A DNA stretch of 64,000 nucleotides from Streptomyces filamentosus (GTDB lineage: Bacteria; Actinomycetota; Actinomycetes; Streptomycetales; Streptomycetaceae): assembly GCF_014654895.1 (NCBI RefSeq), contig NZ_BNBE01000003.1, positions 400,501 through 464,500 of the forward strand. The letters run 5' to 3'. Shown one piece after another: positions 1 through 8,835 of the stretch. A model generated the notes under the pieces. That model saw only the letters and a program-made list of their open reading frames with translations. It ran no database searches and was not told where the DNA came from. Position numbers and translations under genes: made by a program. Positions within the stretch are counted from its first letter, which is position 1; each line of letters begins with the position of its first letter.

Positions 1-1886
1 CCCCCATCTGGGTGCGGCACACCGACGGCGTCACCATCACGCAGTGGGACTACCCGCAGTGCGAGTCGCTCGGCCTGCTGAAGATGGACTTCCTCGGCCT
101 GCGCAACCTCACGATCATGGACGACGCCGTCAAGATGGTGAAGGCCAACAAGGGGATCGACCTCGACCTCCTGGCCCTGCCGCTCGACGACCCGAAGACC
201 TTCGAACTGCTCCAGCGCGGCGACACCCTCGGCGTCTTCCAGTTCGACGGCGGCCCCATGCGGTCCCTGCTGCGGCTGATGAAGCCCGACAACTTCGAAG
301 ACATCTCCGCCGTGTCCGCGCTCTACCGCCCGGGCCCGATGGGCATGAACTCGCACACGAACTACGCCCTGCGCAAGAACGGCCAGCAGGAGATCACCCC
401 GATCCACCCCGAGCTGGAGAAGCCGCTCGAAGAGGTCCTCGCGGTCACCTACGGCCTGATCGTCTACCAGGAGCAGGTGCAGAAGGCCGCCCAGATCATC
501 GCCGGCTACTCGCTCGGCGAGGCCGACATCCTCCGCCGCGTCATGGGCAAGAAGAAGCCCGACGAGCTGGCGAAGAACTTCACCATCTTCCAGGCCGGCG
601 CCCAGAAGAACGGCTACAGCGACGAGGCCATCCAGGCCCTCTGGGACGTCCTGGTCCCCTTCGCCGGCTACGCCTTCAACAAGGCGCACTCCGCCGCGTA
701 CGGCCTGGTCTCCTACTGGACCGCCTACCTCAAGGCGAACTACCCCGCCGAGTACATGGCGGGCCTGCTGACCTCGGTCAAGGACGACAAGGACAAGTCC
801 GCGGTCTACCTCAACGAGTGCCGCCGCATGGGCATCAAGGTCCTCCCGCCGAACGTGAACGAGTCGGAGTCGAACTTCGCCGCCCAGGGCGACGACGTCA
901 TCCTCTTCGGCCTCACCGCCGTGCGGAACGTCGGCACCAACGTCGTCGAGTCGATCATCAAGACCCGCAAGGCCAAGGGGAAGTACTCCTCCTTCCCCGA
1001 CTTCCTCGACAAGGTCGAGGCCGTCGTCTGCAACAAGCGCACCATCGAGTCGCTGATCAAGGCCGGCGCCTTCGACACCATGGGCCACACCCGCAAGGGC
1101 CTCGTCGCCCAGCACGAACCCATGATCGACAACGTGGTGGCGGTCAAGCGCAAGGAGGCCGAGGGACAGTTCGACCTCTTCGGCGGCATGGGCGAGGAGA
1201 CGAGCGACGAGCCCGGCTTCGGCCTCGACGTCACCTTCACCGAGGACGAGTGGGACAAGACCTACCTGCTCGCGCAGGAGCGCGAGATGCTCGGCCTGTA
1301 CGTCTCCGACCACCCGCTCTTCGGCCTGGAGCACGTCCTCTCCGACAAGACCGACGCCGGCATCTCCCAGCTCACCGGCGGCGAGCACGCCGACGGCGCG
1401 GTCGTCACCATCGGCGGCATCATCTCCGGCCTCCAGCGGAAGATGACCAAGCAGGGCAACGCCTGGGCCATCGCCACCGTCGAGGACCTCGCCGGCTCCA
1501 TCGAGTGCATGTTCTTCCCGGCCACCTACCAGCTGGTCTCCACCCAGCTCGTCGAGGACGCCGTCGTCTTCGTCAAGGGCCGGCTCGACAAGCGCGAGGA
1601 CGTCCCCCGTCTCGTCGCCATGGAGCTGATGGTCCCCGACCTGTCGAACGCCGGGGCCAACGCCCCGGTGATCCTCACCATCCCCGCCCTCAAGGTCACC
1701 CCGCCGATGGTGAGCCGACTGGGCGAGATCCTCCGCCACCACAAGGGCAACACCGAGGTCCGGATCAAGCTCCAGGGCCCCCGGACCACCACCGTGCTCC
1801 GGCTCGACCGGCACCGGGTGACGGCCGACCCGGCCCTCTTCGGCGACCTGAAGGTGCTGCTCGGCCCGTCCTGCCTGGCCGGATAG
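1..1886 (+). CDS. dnaE: DNA polymerase III alpha subunit, C-terminal part (5' truncated by window)
   Basis: Replicative DNA polymerase catalytic subunit; about the last 628 residues of a protein usually near 1180. The reading frame is open from the first base, with the first complete codon at position 3, so the PHP domain and catalytic aspartates lie outside the window. Visible are the fingers region (FNKAHSAAYGLVSYWTAYLK around nt 674-735), a helix-hairpin-helix-type segment (CNKRTIESLIKAGAFD, nt 1030-1077) and a C-terminal OB fold (VVTIGGIISGLQRKMTKQGN, nt 1402-1460). The frame is intact to a TAG stop. A strong hairpin follows directly. The identification is secure; that this is the essential DnaE1-type copy is inferred from its place next to the his operon region. 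Confidence 0.96.
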   Translation, partial: PIWVRHTDGVTITQWDYPQCESLGLLKMDFLGLRNLTIMDDAVKMVKANKGIDLDLLALPLDDPKTFELLQRGDTLGVFQFDGGPMRSLLRLMKPDNFEDISAVSALYRPGPMGMNSHTNYALRKNGQQEITPIHPELEKPLEEVLAVTYGLIVYQEQVQKAAQIIAGYSLGEADILRRVMGKKKPDELAKNFTIFQAGAQKNGYSDEAIQALWDVLVPFAGYAFNKAHSAAYGLVSYWTAYLKANYPAEYMAGLLTSVKDDKDKSAVYLNECRRMGIKVLPPNVNESESNFAAQGDDVILFGLTAVRNVGTNVVESIIKTRKAKGKYSSFPDFLDKVEAVVCNKRTIESLIKAGAFDTMGHTRKGLVAQHEPMIDNVVAVKRKEAEGQFDLFGGMGEETSDEPGFGLDVTFTEDEWDKTYLLAQEREMLGLYVSDHPLFGLEHVLSDKTDAGISQLTGGEHADGAVVTIGGIISGLQRKMTKQGNAWAIATVEDLAGSIECMFFPATYQLVSTQLVEDAVVFVKGRLDKREDVPRLVAMELMVPDLSNAGANAPVILTIPALKVTPPMVSRLGEILRHHKGNTEVRIKLQGPRTTTVLRLDRHRVTADPALFGDLKVLLGPSCLAG

Positions 1887-1906
1887 CGCGCGGAGCCCGT
1901 ACACGC

Positions 1907-1945
1907 GCAAGGGGCGCGCCCGTCGTCACGGGCGCGCCCCTTTGC
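1907..1945. terminator. Terminator hairpin after dnaE, convergent with the 56-aa gene
   Basis: A perfect 15-bp inverted repeat (left arm 1909-1923, right arm 1928-1942, loop CGTC) begins 22 nt after the dnaE stop. It ends 16 nt before the stop of the minus-strand gene. It can fold on either transcript, so it probably serves both. There is only a three-T run after the right arm. Confidence 0.85.
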
Positions 1946-1958
1946 CGTCGTACGGGCG

Positions 1959-2129
1959 TCAGTTGTGGCCGAAGCGCTTCTGACGGCCCTTCCGCGCCAT
2001 GTCACCGGGGGTGACCTGGGAGGCGCGGCTCTCGGCCTGGGACTCCATCGACGACTGCTGCGCCTGCTGGGCGCCGCGCTCCGCCGGGGACTGCTGCTTC
2101 TGACGGTTCTGGTTGCGGTTCTTGGCCAT
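1959..2129 (-). CDS. Small basic hydrophilic protein, 56 aa, function unknown
   Basis: The protein starts MAKNRNQNRQKQQSPAERGA, is rich in Gln, Arg, Lys and Ser, ends KGRQKRFGHN, and has no Cys, no membrane segment and no signal peptide. An upstream in-frame ATG would add 25 residues. I chose the internal ATG because GAGGAGG lies 10 nt before it and the basic MAKNRNQ start is compact. I recognise no domain. The composition suggests a disordered or nucleic-acid-associated protein, which is inference. It converges on dnaE and does not appear to be in an operon. Confidence 0.72.
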   Translation of the reverse strand: MAKNRNQNRQKQQSPAERGAQQAQQSSMESQAESRASQVTPGDMARKGRQKRFGHN

Positions 2130-2365
2130 GGGGATGATGCCTCCTCGAAGGGATCTGGGGGCCAAAGCCGCTGTCAGACTCACACACGGGAGAAACCGGC
2201 GCATGTTGGATCATTACGGTCCGTGAGGGCGGCCGCCGCGCGGACGGGGCGCCGCTCCGCCACGCCGAAGATCCAGTTCCGGCCGTCAACCCCCCGGCGG
2301 TCGGGCAGACTCGACAGAACCCGGAACACCTGAGATCCCGAGTCCGGCCCGAGATCCGAGAGAAG

Positions 2366-3682
2366 GTGGAGCACGTGGACCGATGCGTCGTCCTGGTGGA
2401 CGCCGGCTATCTGCTGGGAGCCGCCGCCAGCCTGCTCGCCGGGGACCCGTCCCGGTCCCGCATCAGCGTCGACCACGCCGGACTCGTCCGGCAGCTGCGC
2501 GAACGGGCCGAGACCGAGACCGGCCTCCCCCTCCTGCGGATCTACTGGTTCGACGGCGCCCCCGACCGGGTGCCCCAGCCCGAGCACCGCAGGCTGCGCG
2601 TGATGCCCCGGGTCACCGTCCGGCTGGGCGCCCTGACCCGCAGCGACGGCCGCTGGGCCCAGAAGGGCGTCGACGCGGCCATGCACACCGAGCTCACCGA
2701 GCTGGCCCGCAACCGCGCCTGCACCGACATCGTCCTCGTCACCGGCGACGGCGACCTGCTCCCCGGCCTCATGTCCGCCAAGGAGCACGGCGTCGCCGTC
2801 CACCTCTGGGCCGTCCAGGCCGCCGACGGCGACTACAACCAGTCGGAGGACCTCGTCGCCGAGGCCGACGAGCGCCGGGTCCTCGACCGGGCCTGGATCA
2901 CCCGGGCCGTCCGCGCCCGGGACCTCACCGGCCTCTGCCCGCCGCCCCCGGCGCCCCGCCCCGAGATCGCCGCCATCCTCTCCGCCCCGCTGCCCGAGGC
3001 CGCCCTCGCCTCCGCCGAACGGGCGGCGGAACGAGCCGCGGAACGGGCCGCCGACGCCGCCGCCGCGGGCGCACGGAACGGGGAGCGGGACCCCGACGGG
3101 GCGCCCGCGCGCACCGCCGACGGCCACGGCCCCGCCGCCCTGGCCCCCGGCACGGGCCGGACCGTCCCCACCCCCAAGGACCTGGCGGGACTGCGCGGCC
3201 CCGCCTCCGCCGCCCCGCACCCCACCGCCCCCCAGGCGGCCAGCGCCCTGCGCTGGTCCTCCGACCGGGGCTGGGTCGAGCGGCCCCCGACCTCCCTCGG
3301 CGAGCCGCCGGAGACCGCCTCGCTGCCCACCCTCGCCCAGCTCACCAGCGCCGAGCAGCGCTGGGCCGACCGCGAGGAGGACATCACCACTGTCGGCGGC
3401 GACCCCTTCGAGGTCGGACAGGTGTTCGCCCGGCGGTGGCTGGAGCGGCTCCCCGAACAGAGCCACGTCCAGCGGCTCTCCGTCCTCTACCCCCGCATCC
3501 CGCACCGCATCGACGGCGAACTCCTCCGCTACGCCGCCCGCTTCGGCCTCCTCGCCCACAAGGACGACCAGATCGACGAGCACGACCGCTACGCCATCCG
3601 CGCCGGATTCTGGCGCGAGATCGACGTCCGCGCCGCCGCCGAACACGCCCCCGCGCCCGGAGCGGGGCCGGCGACCCCGTAG
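2366..3682 (+). CDS. NYN-domain (PIN-like) protein, putative RNA-processing nuclease
   Basis: 438 aa. Residues about 1-180 match the NYN fold: an N-terminal DRCVVLVDAGYLLGA strand with a conserved Asp, YWFDGAPDRVPQPEHRRLRV in the middle, and VLVTGDGDLLPGL with the second acidic cluster. These acidic residues form the metal site in this family. An Ala/Pro-rich linker (about 200-330) joins a C-terminal segment (HVQRLSVLYPRIPHRIDGEL...) that resembles a winged-helix RNA-binding module. GTG 2366 gives the longest product; GTG 2375, three codons later, has a better-placed purine-rich site (AAGGTGGAG), so the start is uncertain. The substrate is unknown. The stop codon is embedded in a -10-like hexamer for the next gene. 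Confidence 0.85.
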   Translation: MEHVDRCVVLVDAGYLLGAAASLLAGDPSRSRISVDHAGLVRQLRERAETETGLPLLRIYWFDGAPDRVPQPEHRRLRVMPRVTVRLGALTRSDGRWAQKGVDAAMHTELTELARNRACTDIVLVTGDGDLLPGLMSAKEHGVAVHLWAVQAADGDYNQSEDLVAEADERRVLDRAWITRAVRARDLTGLCPPPPAPRPEIAAILSAPLPEAALASAERAAERAAERAADAAAAGARNGERDPDGAPARTADGHGPAALAPGTGRTVPTPKDLAGLRGPASAAPHPTAPQAASALRWSSDRGWVERPPTSLGEPPETASLPTLAQLTSAEQRWADREEDITTVGGDPFEVGQVFARRWLERLPEQSHVQRLSVLYPRIPHRIDGELLRYAARFGLLAHKDDQIDEHDRYAIRAGFWREIDVRAAAEHAPAPGAGPATP

Positions 3683-3685
3683 GCT
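3680..3685 (+). promoter_or_regulatory. -10-like hexamer TAGGCT for a leaderless ABC transporter gene
   Basis: TAGGCT starts with the stop codon of the NYN gene and lies 8 nt before the GTG of the ABC ATPase gene. No ribosome binding site fits in between. The spacing matches leaderless Streptomyces promoters. No convincing -35 is visible. Confidence 0.45.
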
Positions 3686-3693
3686 CTTCCCCC

Positions 3694-4677
3694 GTGAGTA
3701 CGGTGTGCGCGGTGCGGGATCTGGTCAAGACGTACCCCGCCACGCGGGGCGGGCGCGGCGCGCCCGCGACCCCGGAGGTGCGGGCCACCGACGGGATCAG
3801 CCTCGACGTGCGCGGCGGCGAGATCTTCGGCCTGCTCGGGCCCAACGGGGCGGGCAAGTCCACCCTGGTCCGCCAGCTGACCGGTCTGATGCGCCCCGAC
3901 TCCGGCACCGTCGAGCTGCTTGGCCACGACCTGGTCCGCCACCCCGAGCGCGCCGCCCGCCTCCTCGCCTACCTCGGCCAGGAGTCCACCGCCCTCGACG
4001 AGCTGACCGTCGCCCTCGCCGCCGAGACCACCGGCCGGCTCCGCGGCCTCACCGCCGCCGCGGCCCGCGCCGAGCGGGACGCCGTCCTCGGCGAGCTGGG
4101 CCTCGACGAGCTCGCCGGCCGTCCCCTCAAGAAGCTCTCCGGCGGCCAGCGCCGGCTCGCATGCTTCGCCGCCGCCCTCGTCGGCCACCGGCCCGTCCTC
4201 GTCCTCGACGAGCCCACCACCGGCATGGACCCGGTCGCCCGCCGCGCCGTCTGGGCCGCCGTCGACCGCCGCCGCGCCGAGCACGGCACCACCGTCCTCC
4301 TCGTCACCCACAACGTCATCGAGGCCGAGACCGTCCTCGACCGGGTCGCCGTCCTCGACCGCGGCCGGGTCATCGCCTGCGACACCCCCGCCGGACTGAA
4401 GGAACGGATCGCCGGGGAGGTCCGCGTCGAGCTGGTGTGGCGCGACGCCGCCCCGCTCGACCTCCCCGAGGTCGCCGCCCTGCGCGACCTCGCCCAGGAG
4501 TCCGGCCGCCGCTGGGTCCTCCGGCTCGCCCCCGACGCCGCCCGCGCGGCCGTCGCCGGCCTCACCGGCGGCGCGGCCCTCGCCGCCCTCGACGACTTCA
4601 CCCTCGCCACGCCCAGCCTGGAGGACGTCTACCTCGCCCTCGGCGGCGCCGCCCGCGAAGGACTGGTCAAGGCATGA
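3694..4677 (+). CDS. ABC transporter ATP-binding protein
   Basis: 327 aa. It carries Walker A GPNGAGKST (about residues 49-57), signature LSGGQRRL, Walker B VLVLDEPTTGMDP and switch His in LLVTHN, so all ATPase motifs are intact. The C-terminal 90 residues form the regulatory extension typical of ABC-2 drug and polysaccharide exporters. A second ORF frame starts upstream, but the GTG at 3694 directly after the NYN stop fits the family N-terminus (VCAVRDLVKTYP). The membrane partner follows 82 nt downstream. The pair is probably an exporter; the substrate cannot be told. Confidence 0.93.
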   Translation: MSTVCAVRDLVKTYPATRGGRGAPATPEVRATDGISLDVRGGEIFGLLGPNGAGKSTLVRQLTGLMRPDSGTVELLGHDLVRHPERAARLLAYLGQESTALDELTVALAAETTGRLRGLTAAAARAERDAVLGELGLDELAGRPLKKLSGGQRRLACFAAALVGHRPVLVLDEPTTGMDPVARRAVWAAVDRRRAEHGTTVLLVTHNVIEAETVLDRVAVLDRGRVIACDTPAGLKERIAGEVRVELVWRDAAPLDLPEVAALRDLAQESGRRWVLRLAPDAARAAVAGLTGGAALAALDDFTLATPSLEDVYLALGGAAREGLVKA

Positions 4678-4759
4678 GCCCCTCCCGTCCCCGCCCGGCG
4701 CACCCGGCCCCCGGCGCGACCCCCCACCTGCCGCACGTCACCCCCAGGAGCTGTCCGCG

Positions 4760-5584
4760 TTGAGCACCCTGCCCGCCGAGGCCCTGCCCGCCGGCGTGCC
4801 GGCCGCCCGCACCCGGGACGCCGGACAGGCCGCGCCCCTCGCCCCGGCCGCCCGGCTGCTGCCCTCCCTCGCCGCCGTCTACAAGGCGCAGCTCAGCCGG
4901 GCCAGGGTCGCCCGCATCCCGCTGCTCTTCGTCGCGACCTTCCAGTCCATCGGCATCATGATCCTGATGCGCGGGGTCGTCGACGGCGGCTCCGAGGCCC
5001 GCGCCGTCGTCGCCGGCTCGACCGTCCTCGTCGTCGCCTTCGTCGCCCTCAACCTGCTGGCCCAGTACTTCGGCCAGCTCCGTGCCACCGGCGGCCTCGA
5101 CCACTACGCCACCCTCCCCGTGCCGCCCGCCGCCGTCGTGCTCGGCGCCGCCGGGGCGTACGCCTCCTTCACGGTCCCCGGCACGCTCGTCACCGCCGTC
5201 TCCGGCGCCGTCCTCTTCGGCCTGCCGCTCGGCCACCTGTGGCTGCTCGCCGCCGTCGTCCCGCTCTCCGGCGCCGCCCTGGCCGGGCTCGGCGCCGCCC
5301 TCGGCCTGCTCGCCCCCCGCCAGGAACTGGCCACCCTCCTCGGCCAGCTCGGCATGTCCGCCGCGCTGCTGCTGGGCGTGCTGCCCGCCGAGCGGATGCC
5401 GCAGCCGATCGGCTGGGCCCGCGACCTGCTGCCCTCCACGTACGGCGTCGAGGCCCTGGCCCGCGCCTTCGACCCGCGCCCCGACTGGGCGGCCGTCGCC
5501 CTCGACCTGGCCGTCTGCGGGGTCGTCGGCGTCCTCTCGCTGGCCGTCGCCACCTGGGCCTACCGCAGGGCCGCGGTCCGCTGA
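4760..5584 (+). CDS. ABC-2 type transporter permease
   Basis: 274 aa with about six hydrophobic segments (for example IPLLFVATFQSIGIMILMRG, STVLVVAFVALNLLAQYFG, LWLLAAVVPLSGAALAGLG, LAVCGVVGVLSLAVATWAY), the topology of ABC-2 permeases. The start is taken as TTG with AGGAG 9 nt upstream. The ATG that overlaps the ATPase stop opens only a 29-codon ORF in another frame and is not the start. It is the membrane partner of the preceding ATPase gene. Confidence 0.88.
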   Translation: MSTLPAEALPAGVPAARTRDAGQAAPLAPAARLLPSLAAVYKAQLSRARVARIPLLFVATFQSIGIMILMRGVVDGGSEARAVVAGSTVLVVAFVALNLLAQYFGQLRATGGLDHYATLPVPPAAVVLGAAGAYASFTVPGTLVTAVSGAVLFGLPLGHLWLLAAVVPLSGAALAGLGAALGLLAPRQELATLLGQLGMSAALLLGVLPAERMPQPIGWARDLLPSTYGVEALARAFDPRPDWAAVALDLAVCGVVGVLSLAVATWAYRRAAVR

Positions 5585-5618
5585 GGCGGGCTACAGGGAC
5601 ACCTGGCACGATGGCGGG

Positions 5619-6236
5619 GTGACCGCACCCCTGACGCCCTCCCAGCCACCGCCGCACGACCCCGCCTGGCCCCCGCCGCCCCCGTCCCACCCGGGCCCGG
5701 CCGGCGACCCGATCACCGCGGCCGAGGTCGTCCAGGGCCTCGTGGTGACGGCGGCCTCGGCGGTCGCCGGCGCCCTGCTCGGGGTGCTGTGGGTGTGGCT
5801 CGCCCCCGCAGTCCGGCTGATCTCCGACGGCGAGGGCGTCTATCTGCGGGACTCCGAGGGGGAGGCCGCGATCGGCGCCGACGGCACCTTCGTCCTCCTC
5901 GCCCTCGCCTTCGGCGCGGTCGCCGGACTCGTCGTCTTCCTGGTCCGCCGCAAGGGCGGCGTCCCCCTGGTCGTCGGCCTCGCCCTCGGCGGCGTCCTCG
6001 GCTCGCTGCTCGCCTGGTGGCTCGGCGTGCGGCTGGGCCCGACCGCCGACGTGGTCGCCCACGCCAAGGCCGTCGGCCCGAACGTCGTCTTCGACGCCCC
6101 GCTCAAGCTCCGGATGGGCGCCGCCGCGATGCTGGCCTGGCCGCTCGCCGCGACCGTCCTCCACCTGCTCCTGACCGCCGCCTTCGGGCCGCGCGACCCG
6201 GAGCCCGGCCCCTGGGACGCCTACGGCAAGCGCTGA
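5619..6236 (+). CDS. DUF2567-like membrane protein
   Basis: 205 aa. A Pro-rich cytoplasmic N-terminus (about 30 residues) is followed by four hydrophobic helices: LVVTAASAVAGALLGVLWVW, FVLLALAFGAVAGLVVFLV, LVVGLALGGVLGSLLAWWLG and MLAWPLAATVLHLLLTA. Between helices 1 and 2 lies LISDGEGVYLRDSEGEAAIG, which I associate with the DUF2567 family of actinobacterial membrane proteins. The role is unknown. A CACGAT hexamer 6 nt before the GTG suggests a leaderless start. It converges on the ybaK gene with a 9-nt gap. Confidence 0.82.
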   Translation: MTAPLTPSQPPPHDPAWPPPPPSHPGPAGDPITAAEVVQGLVVTAASAVAGALLGVLWVWLAPAVRLISDGEGVYLRDSEGEAAIGADGTFVLLALAFGAVAGLVVFLVRRKGGVPLVVGLALGGVLGSLLAWWLGVRLGPTADVVAHAKAVGPNVVFDAPLKLRMGAAAMLAWPLAATVLHLLLTAAFGPRDPEPGPWDAYGKR

Positions 6237-6245
6237 CGGGGCCGG

Positions 6246-6746
6246 TCAGCCGCGGCCGATCGGGGCCAGCACCGCCGAGGTGAGGGCGGCCAGGTCGGCG
6301 GGGGAGAGCTCGACCTCCAGGCCCCGCCGGCCCGCCGAGACGCAGATCGTGGCGTGCTCCGAGGCGGAGGAGTCGAGCACGGTCCGCAGCCGCTTGCGCT
6401 GGCCCAGCGGCGAGATCCCGCCCCGGACGTAGCCGGTGGTCCGCTCGGCCGCCGCCGGGTCCGCCATCGCGGCCCGCTTGCCGCCGACCGCCGTCGCCAG
6501 CGCCTTCAGGTCCAGCTGCCCGGCGACCGGCACCACCGCCACCGTCAGCTCCCCGTCGACGTCCGCCACCAGCGTCTTGAAGACCCGGTCGGGCGTGACG
6601 CCCAGCGCCTCGGCCGCCTCCTCGCCGTACGAGGGGGCCGCCGGATCGTGCTCGTAGGCGTGCAGGGTGTAGGCCGTGCCGGCGGCGGCCAGCGCCACCG
6701 TCGCCGGCGTGCCGCCGCCGTTCTTCTGCTGCTTCTTCTTCGCCAC
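6246..6746 (-). CDS. ybaK: YbaK/EbsC family Cys-tRNA(Pro)-type deacylase
   Basis: 166 aa, the usual length. The family hydrolyses tRNA mischarged with Cys or a similar amino acid during translation quality control. Conserved elements are the Lys in RVFKTLVADVDG, VAVVPVAGQLDLKALA, the Gly-rich loop VRGGISPLGQRKR and the C-terminal GRRGLEVELSPADL. The N-terminus is a short Lys/Gln tract (AKKKQQKNGGG) that is probably disordered. The gene starts with GTG 25 nt after the LON-domain gene, so the two may be cotranscribed. Confidence 0.9.
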   Translation of the reverse strand: MAKKKQQKNGGGTPATVALAAAGTAYTLHAYEHDPAAPSYGEEAAEALGVTPDRVFKTLVADVDGELTVAVVPVAGQLDLKALATAVGGKRAAMADPAAAERTTGYVRGGISPLGQRKRLRTVLDSSASEHATICVSAGRRGLEVELSPADLAALTSAVLAPIGRG

Positions 6747-6771
6747 GGGACTTCCTCGGTCGGCTCGGCCG

Positions 6772-7509
6772 TCAGTTCGGGTGGGTGGGCGCCTGGGTCA
6801 GCTCCACGGCGGGCAGCGAGGGCAGGTGCCGCAGCACCGCCGTCTCCGCGCGCAGCAGCGCCAGCTCCTCGCGCAGCCGGGTCGCGGTGTCCGGCGCCTC
6901 CAGGAGCCGCTGTTTCGTCGGGATGTCCACCGTCGTCGCCGCCGCGACCAGGTACGACACCACCGAGGGCTCGTCGGGCAGCTCGCTGGTGGTCAGCGAG
7001 CGCTCCCGGGCCCCCGCCAGGCGCTTCTGGTACGCGCGAAACGCCCGCAGCACCCCCTCGGCCAGCGCCTCCGCCTCCTCGCCCGGCTCCTCCGGGAGCT
7101 CCTCGGTCTCGGCGGTGAGGAACGGGCCGCCGGCGTCCACCGAGCGCAGCCGCACCCGGGTGGTGCCGGTCACCATCACCTCGTACGAGCCGTCCGACCG
7201 CTGCCGGATGCTCGCCGCGTCCGCGACGCAGCCCACGGGGTGGAAGCTCTTGATCGGGTCCGGGCCGAAGCCCGCCGCCGGGCCCTTCTCCGGCAGCGCC
7301 GTCGGGTCCGGCATCCCGGGCGCGGTCGGCGCGACCTCGTGCCCGTCCCGGATGGCGACCACGGCGAATCGCCGCGGCTCCGAGGCGTCGATGTCGAGGA
7401 GGGCGCGCATCATGGCGCGATACCGCTCCTCGAAGACGTTGAGCGGCAGCACGAGGCCCGGGTACAACACCGCGTTGAGCGGGAAGAGGGGCAGGCGAGC
7501 GGTGGTCAC
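6772..7509 (-). CDS. LON substrate-binding domain protein
   Basis: 245 aa. The N-terminus ARLPLFPLNAVLYPGLVLPLNVFEERYR and the internal VGCVADAASIRQRSDGSYEVMVTGTTRVRL are hallmarks of the LON N-terminal (PUA-like) domain. No AAA or serine-lysine protease domain follows, so it is a stand-alone substrate-recognition protein and not a Lon protease. Its clients are unknown. It starts with GTG 10 nt after the preceding gene, and the -10-like TAGGCT overlaps that gene's stop. Confidence 0.88.
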   Translation of the reverse strand: MTTARLPLFPLNAVLYPGLVLPLNVFEERYRAMMRALLDIDASEPRRFAVVAIRDGHEVAPTAPGMPDPTALPEKGPAAGFGPDPIKSFHPVGCVADAASIRQRSDGSYEVMVTGTTRVRLRSVDAGGPFLTAETEELPEEPGEEAEALAEGVLRAFRAYQKRLAGARERSLTTSELPDEPSVVSYLVAAATTVDIPTKQRLLEAPDTATRLREELALLRAETAVLRHLPSLPAVELTQAPTHPN

Positions 7510-7516
7510 AGCGGCC

Positions 7517-7522
7517 AGCCTA
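7517..7522 (-). promoter_or_regulatory. -10-like hexamer TAGGCT before the LON-domain gene
   Basis: On the minus strand TAGGCT sits 7 nt before the GTG and its first three bases are the TAG stop of the upstream gene. This is the same arrangement as at 3680. It implies a leaderless transcript; no -35 was recognised. Confidence 0.42.
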
Positions 7523-8596
7523 ATGGCCGCGCGGACCGCTCCGTCCGGAGATCGTGCCGACCCGCTCCCGGAGCGGGGTCCGGCGCGCGACCTCCGTCCG
7601 CGCCCGGTCGCGGGTGGCCAGGAACCGCCGCAGCGGATCGTGGCCGCCGACCGCCCACGGGAAGGAGGTGGCGTACGGGCCCGTCCGGCCGAACTCGGCC
7701 AGCGCCTCCTCCCACCGCCCCCGCTCCACCAGGACGTACGCCAGCAGGTTCCGCACCTCCGCGGGCCACGGGTCGCCCGCCCCGAACGCCGCCGACAGGG
7801 CCAGGCCCCGGTCCGCCGCCGCGTCGATCCGTACGGTGTCCGGCCGGGGGCCGGCGGCCGGCGGGCCGGAGGGGGCGGGACCGGAGGCGCCCGGGCCCCG
7901 CCCGGCGGCCGGCGGGCGCAGCGCTTCGTGGGCGGCGCGCACCGGCAGGGCCCGTACCAGGGAGCCGGGCGCCGCGTCGTCCGCCGCCTGCTCCGCGAAG
8001 TCGAAGGCCGCCCGGTCCGAGCCGTACCAGCGCGCCGACAGATAGGTGAGGGCGGCGACGTGGCAGCCGTAGTGGTGCGGGGAGCGGAGCAGGGCCCGCT
8101 CCCACAGCCCCTCGAAGGCCGCGTGTCCCGCGTGCGCCCCGCGCGCGTGGTCCAGCGCGAGCCGCCACGGCACCGGGTCGCGCCCGGACTCCTCGGCGAG
8201 CGGTCGCAGCAGCGGGTCCAGCTCGCGCAGCCGCTCCGCCCGGGCCGGCGACTCCCAGGCCCGGCCCACCGCGAGCTGCGCCGACACCAGCAGGGCGTCG
8301 GGGTCCCGGGGTGCGGCCTCCAGCCACCGGTCCAGCCACTCGCCTCGGCTGTACGCGAAGGTGGCGAGCCGCCGCACGTAGCGGTCCCGGTCCTCCCACT
8401 CCCCGGCGTCGCGGGTGGTGGCGAGCAGCTTCGCCGAGGGCTCCGGGTCGCCGAGCGCGGCCGCCACGAGCGCGGGGGCGAGCCGCCCGTCCGGGGCGTC
8501 CAGCAGCACGTCGTCGTCCGGCGTCAGGCCCTCGGCGAGACGCGGGGCGTGCCGGGCCGCACGGACGGCGCCGACCAGGGCGCGGAAGAAGGACAT
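7520..8596 (-). CDS. Uncharacterised helical-repeat protein, 358 aa
   Basis: I do not recognise a named family. The protein begins MSFFRALVGAVRAARHAPRL and consists of helix pairs resembling TPR-type repeats (EWLDRWLEAAPRDPDALLVS, PHHYGCHVAALTYLSARWYG, PAEVRNLLAYVLVERGRWEE). A Gly/Pro/Ala insert lies at about residues 222-250. There is no signal peptide or membrane segment. An upstream in-frame start would add 31 residues of Gly/Arg-rich sequence, which I judged non-coding; the chosen ATG has a GATACG hexamer 7 nt upstream. It may share transcripts with the downstream LON and ybaK genes. Confidence 0.72.
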   Translation of the reverse strand: MSFFRALVGAVRAARHAPRLAEGLTPDDDVLLDAPDGRLAPALVAAALGDPEPSAKLLATTRDAGEWEDRDRYVRRLATFAYSRGEWLDRWLEAAPRDPDALLVSAQLAVGRAWESPARAERLRELDPLLRPLAEESGRDPVPWRLALDHARGAHAGHAAFEGLWERALLRSPHHYGCHVAALTYLSARWYGSDRAAFDFAEQAADDAAPGSLVRALPVRAAHEALRPPAAGRGPGASGPAPSGPPAAGPRPDTVRIDAAADRGLALSAAFGAGDPWPAEVRNLLAYVLVERGRWEEALAEFGRTGPYATSFPWAVGGHDPLRRFLATRDRARTEVARRTPLRERVGTISGRSGPRGH

Positions 8597-8696
8597 GGCA
8601 GGACGTATCTTCCCATCGGGCACGCCCCGCGGCCCCCCGCACCACCCTCCCTTCACCCGGATCCCACCCGGTCTCCCCCCGTCCGCCACGAGGCCG

Positions 8697-8821
8697 GGAC
8701 CGCCGCCCGTCCCGGGCCCGGGGCCACCGCCCGTCCCGGGCCGGGGGGAAGTCCGTCAGAACGGCCGGGGACCGCCGTCCCCCGCCGCCCGGGACCGCCG
8801 CCCGCGACCGCCGCCCGTGAC
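8697..8821. repeat. GC-rich degenerate tandem repeats
   Basis: The 240-nt gap between two minus-strand genes contains two adjacent copies of a roughly 22-nt unit built on ACCGCCCGTCCCGGGC, then about five copies of GACCGCC(G)CCCG. The arms CCCGGG are self-complementary. No gene is supported here. It probably includes the termination region of the 7520-8596 unit's neighbour, but no single dominant hairpin stands out. Confidence 0.5.
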
Positions 8822-8835
8822 GCGCCGGGGGCCGT

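Noticed and set aside
4674..4763. ATG overlapping the ABC ATPase stop as permease start
   Set aside because: It opens a 29-codon frame unrelated to the permease; the permease frame begins at TTG 4760.
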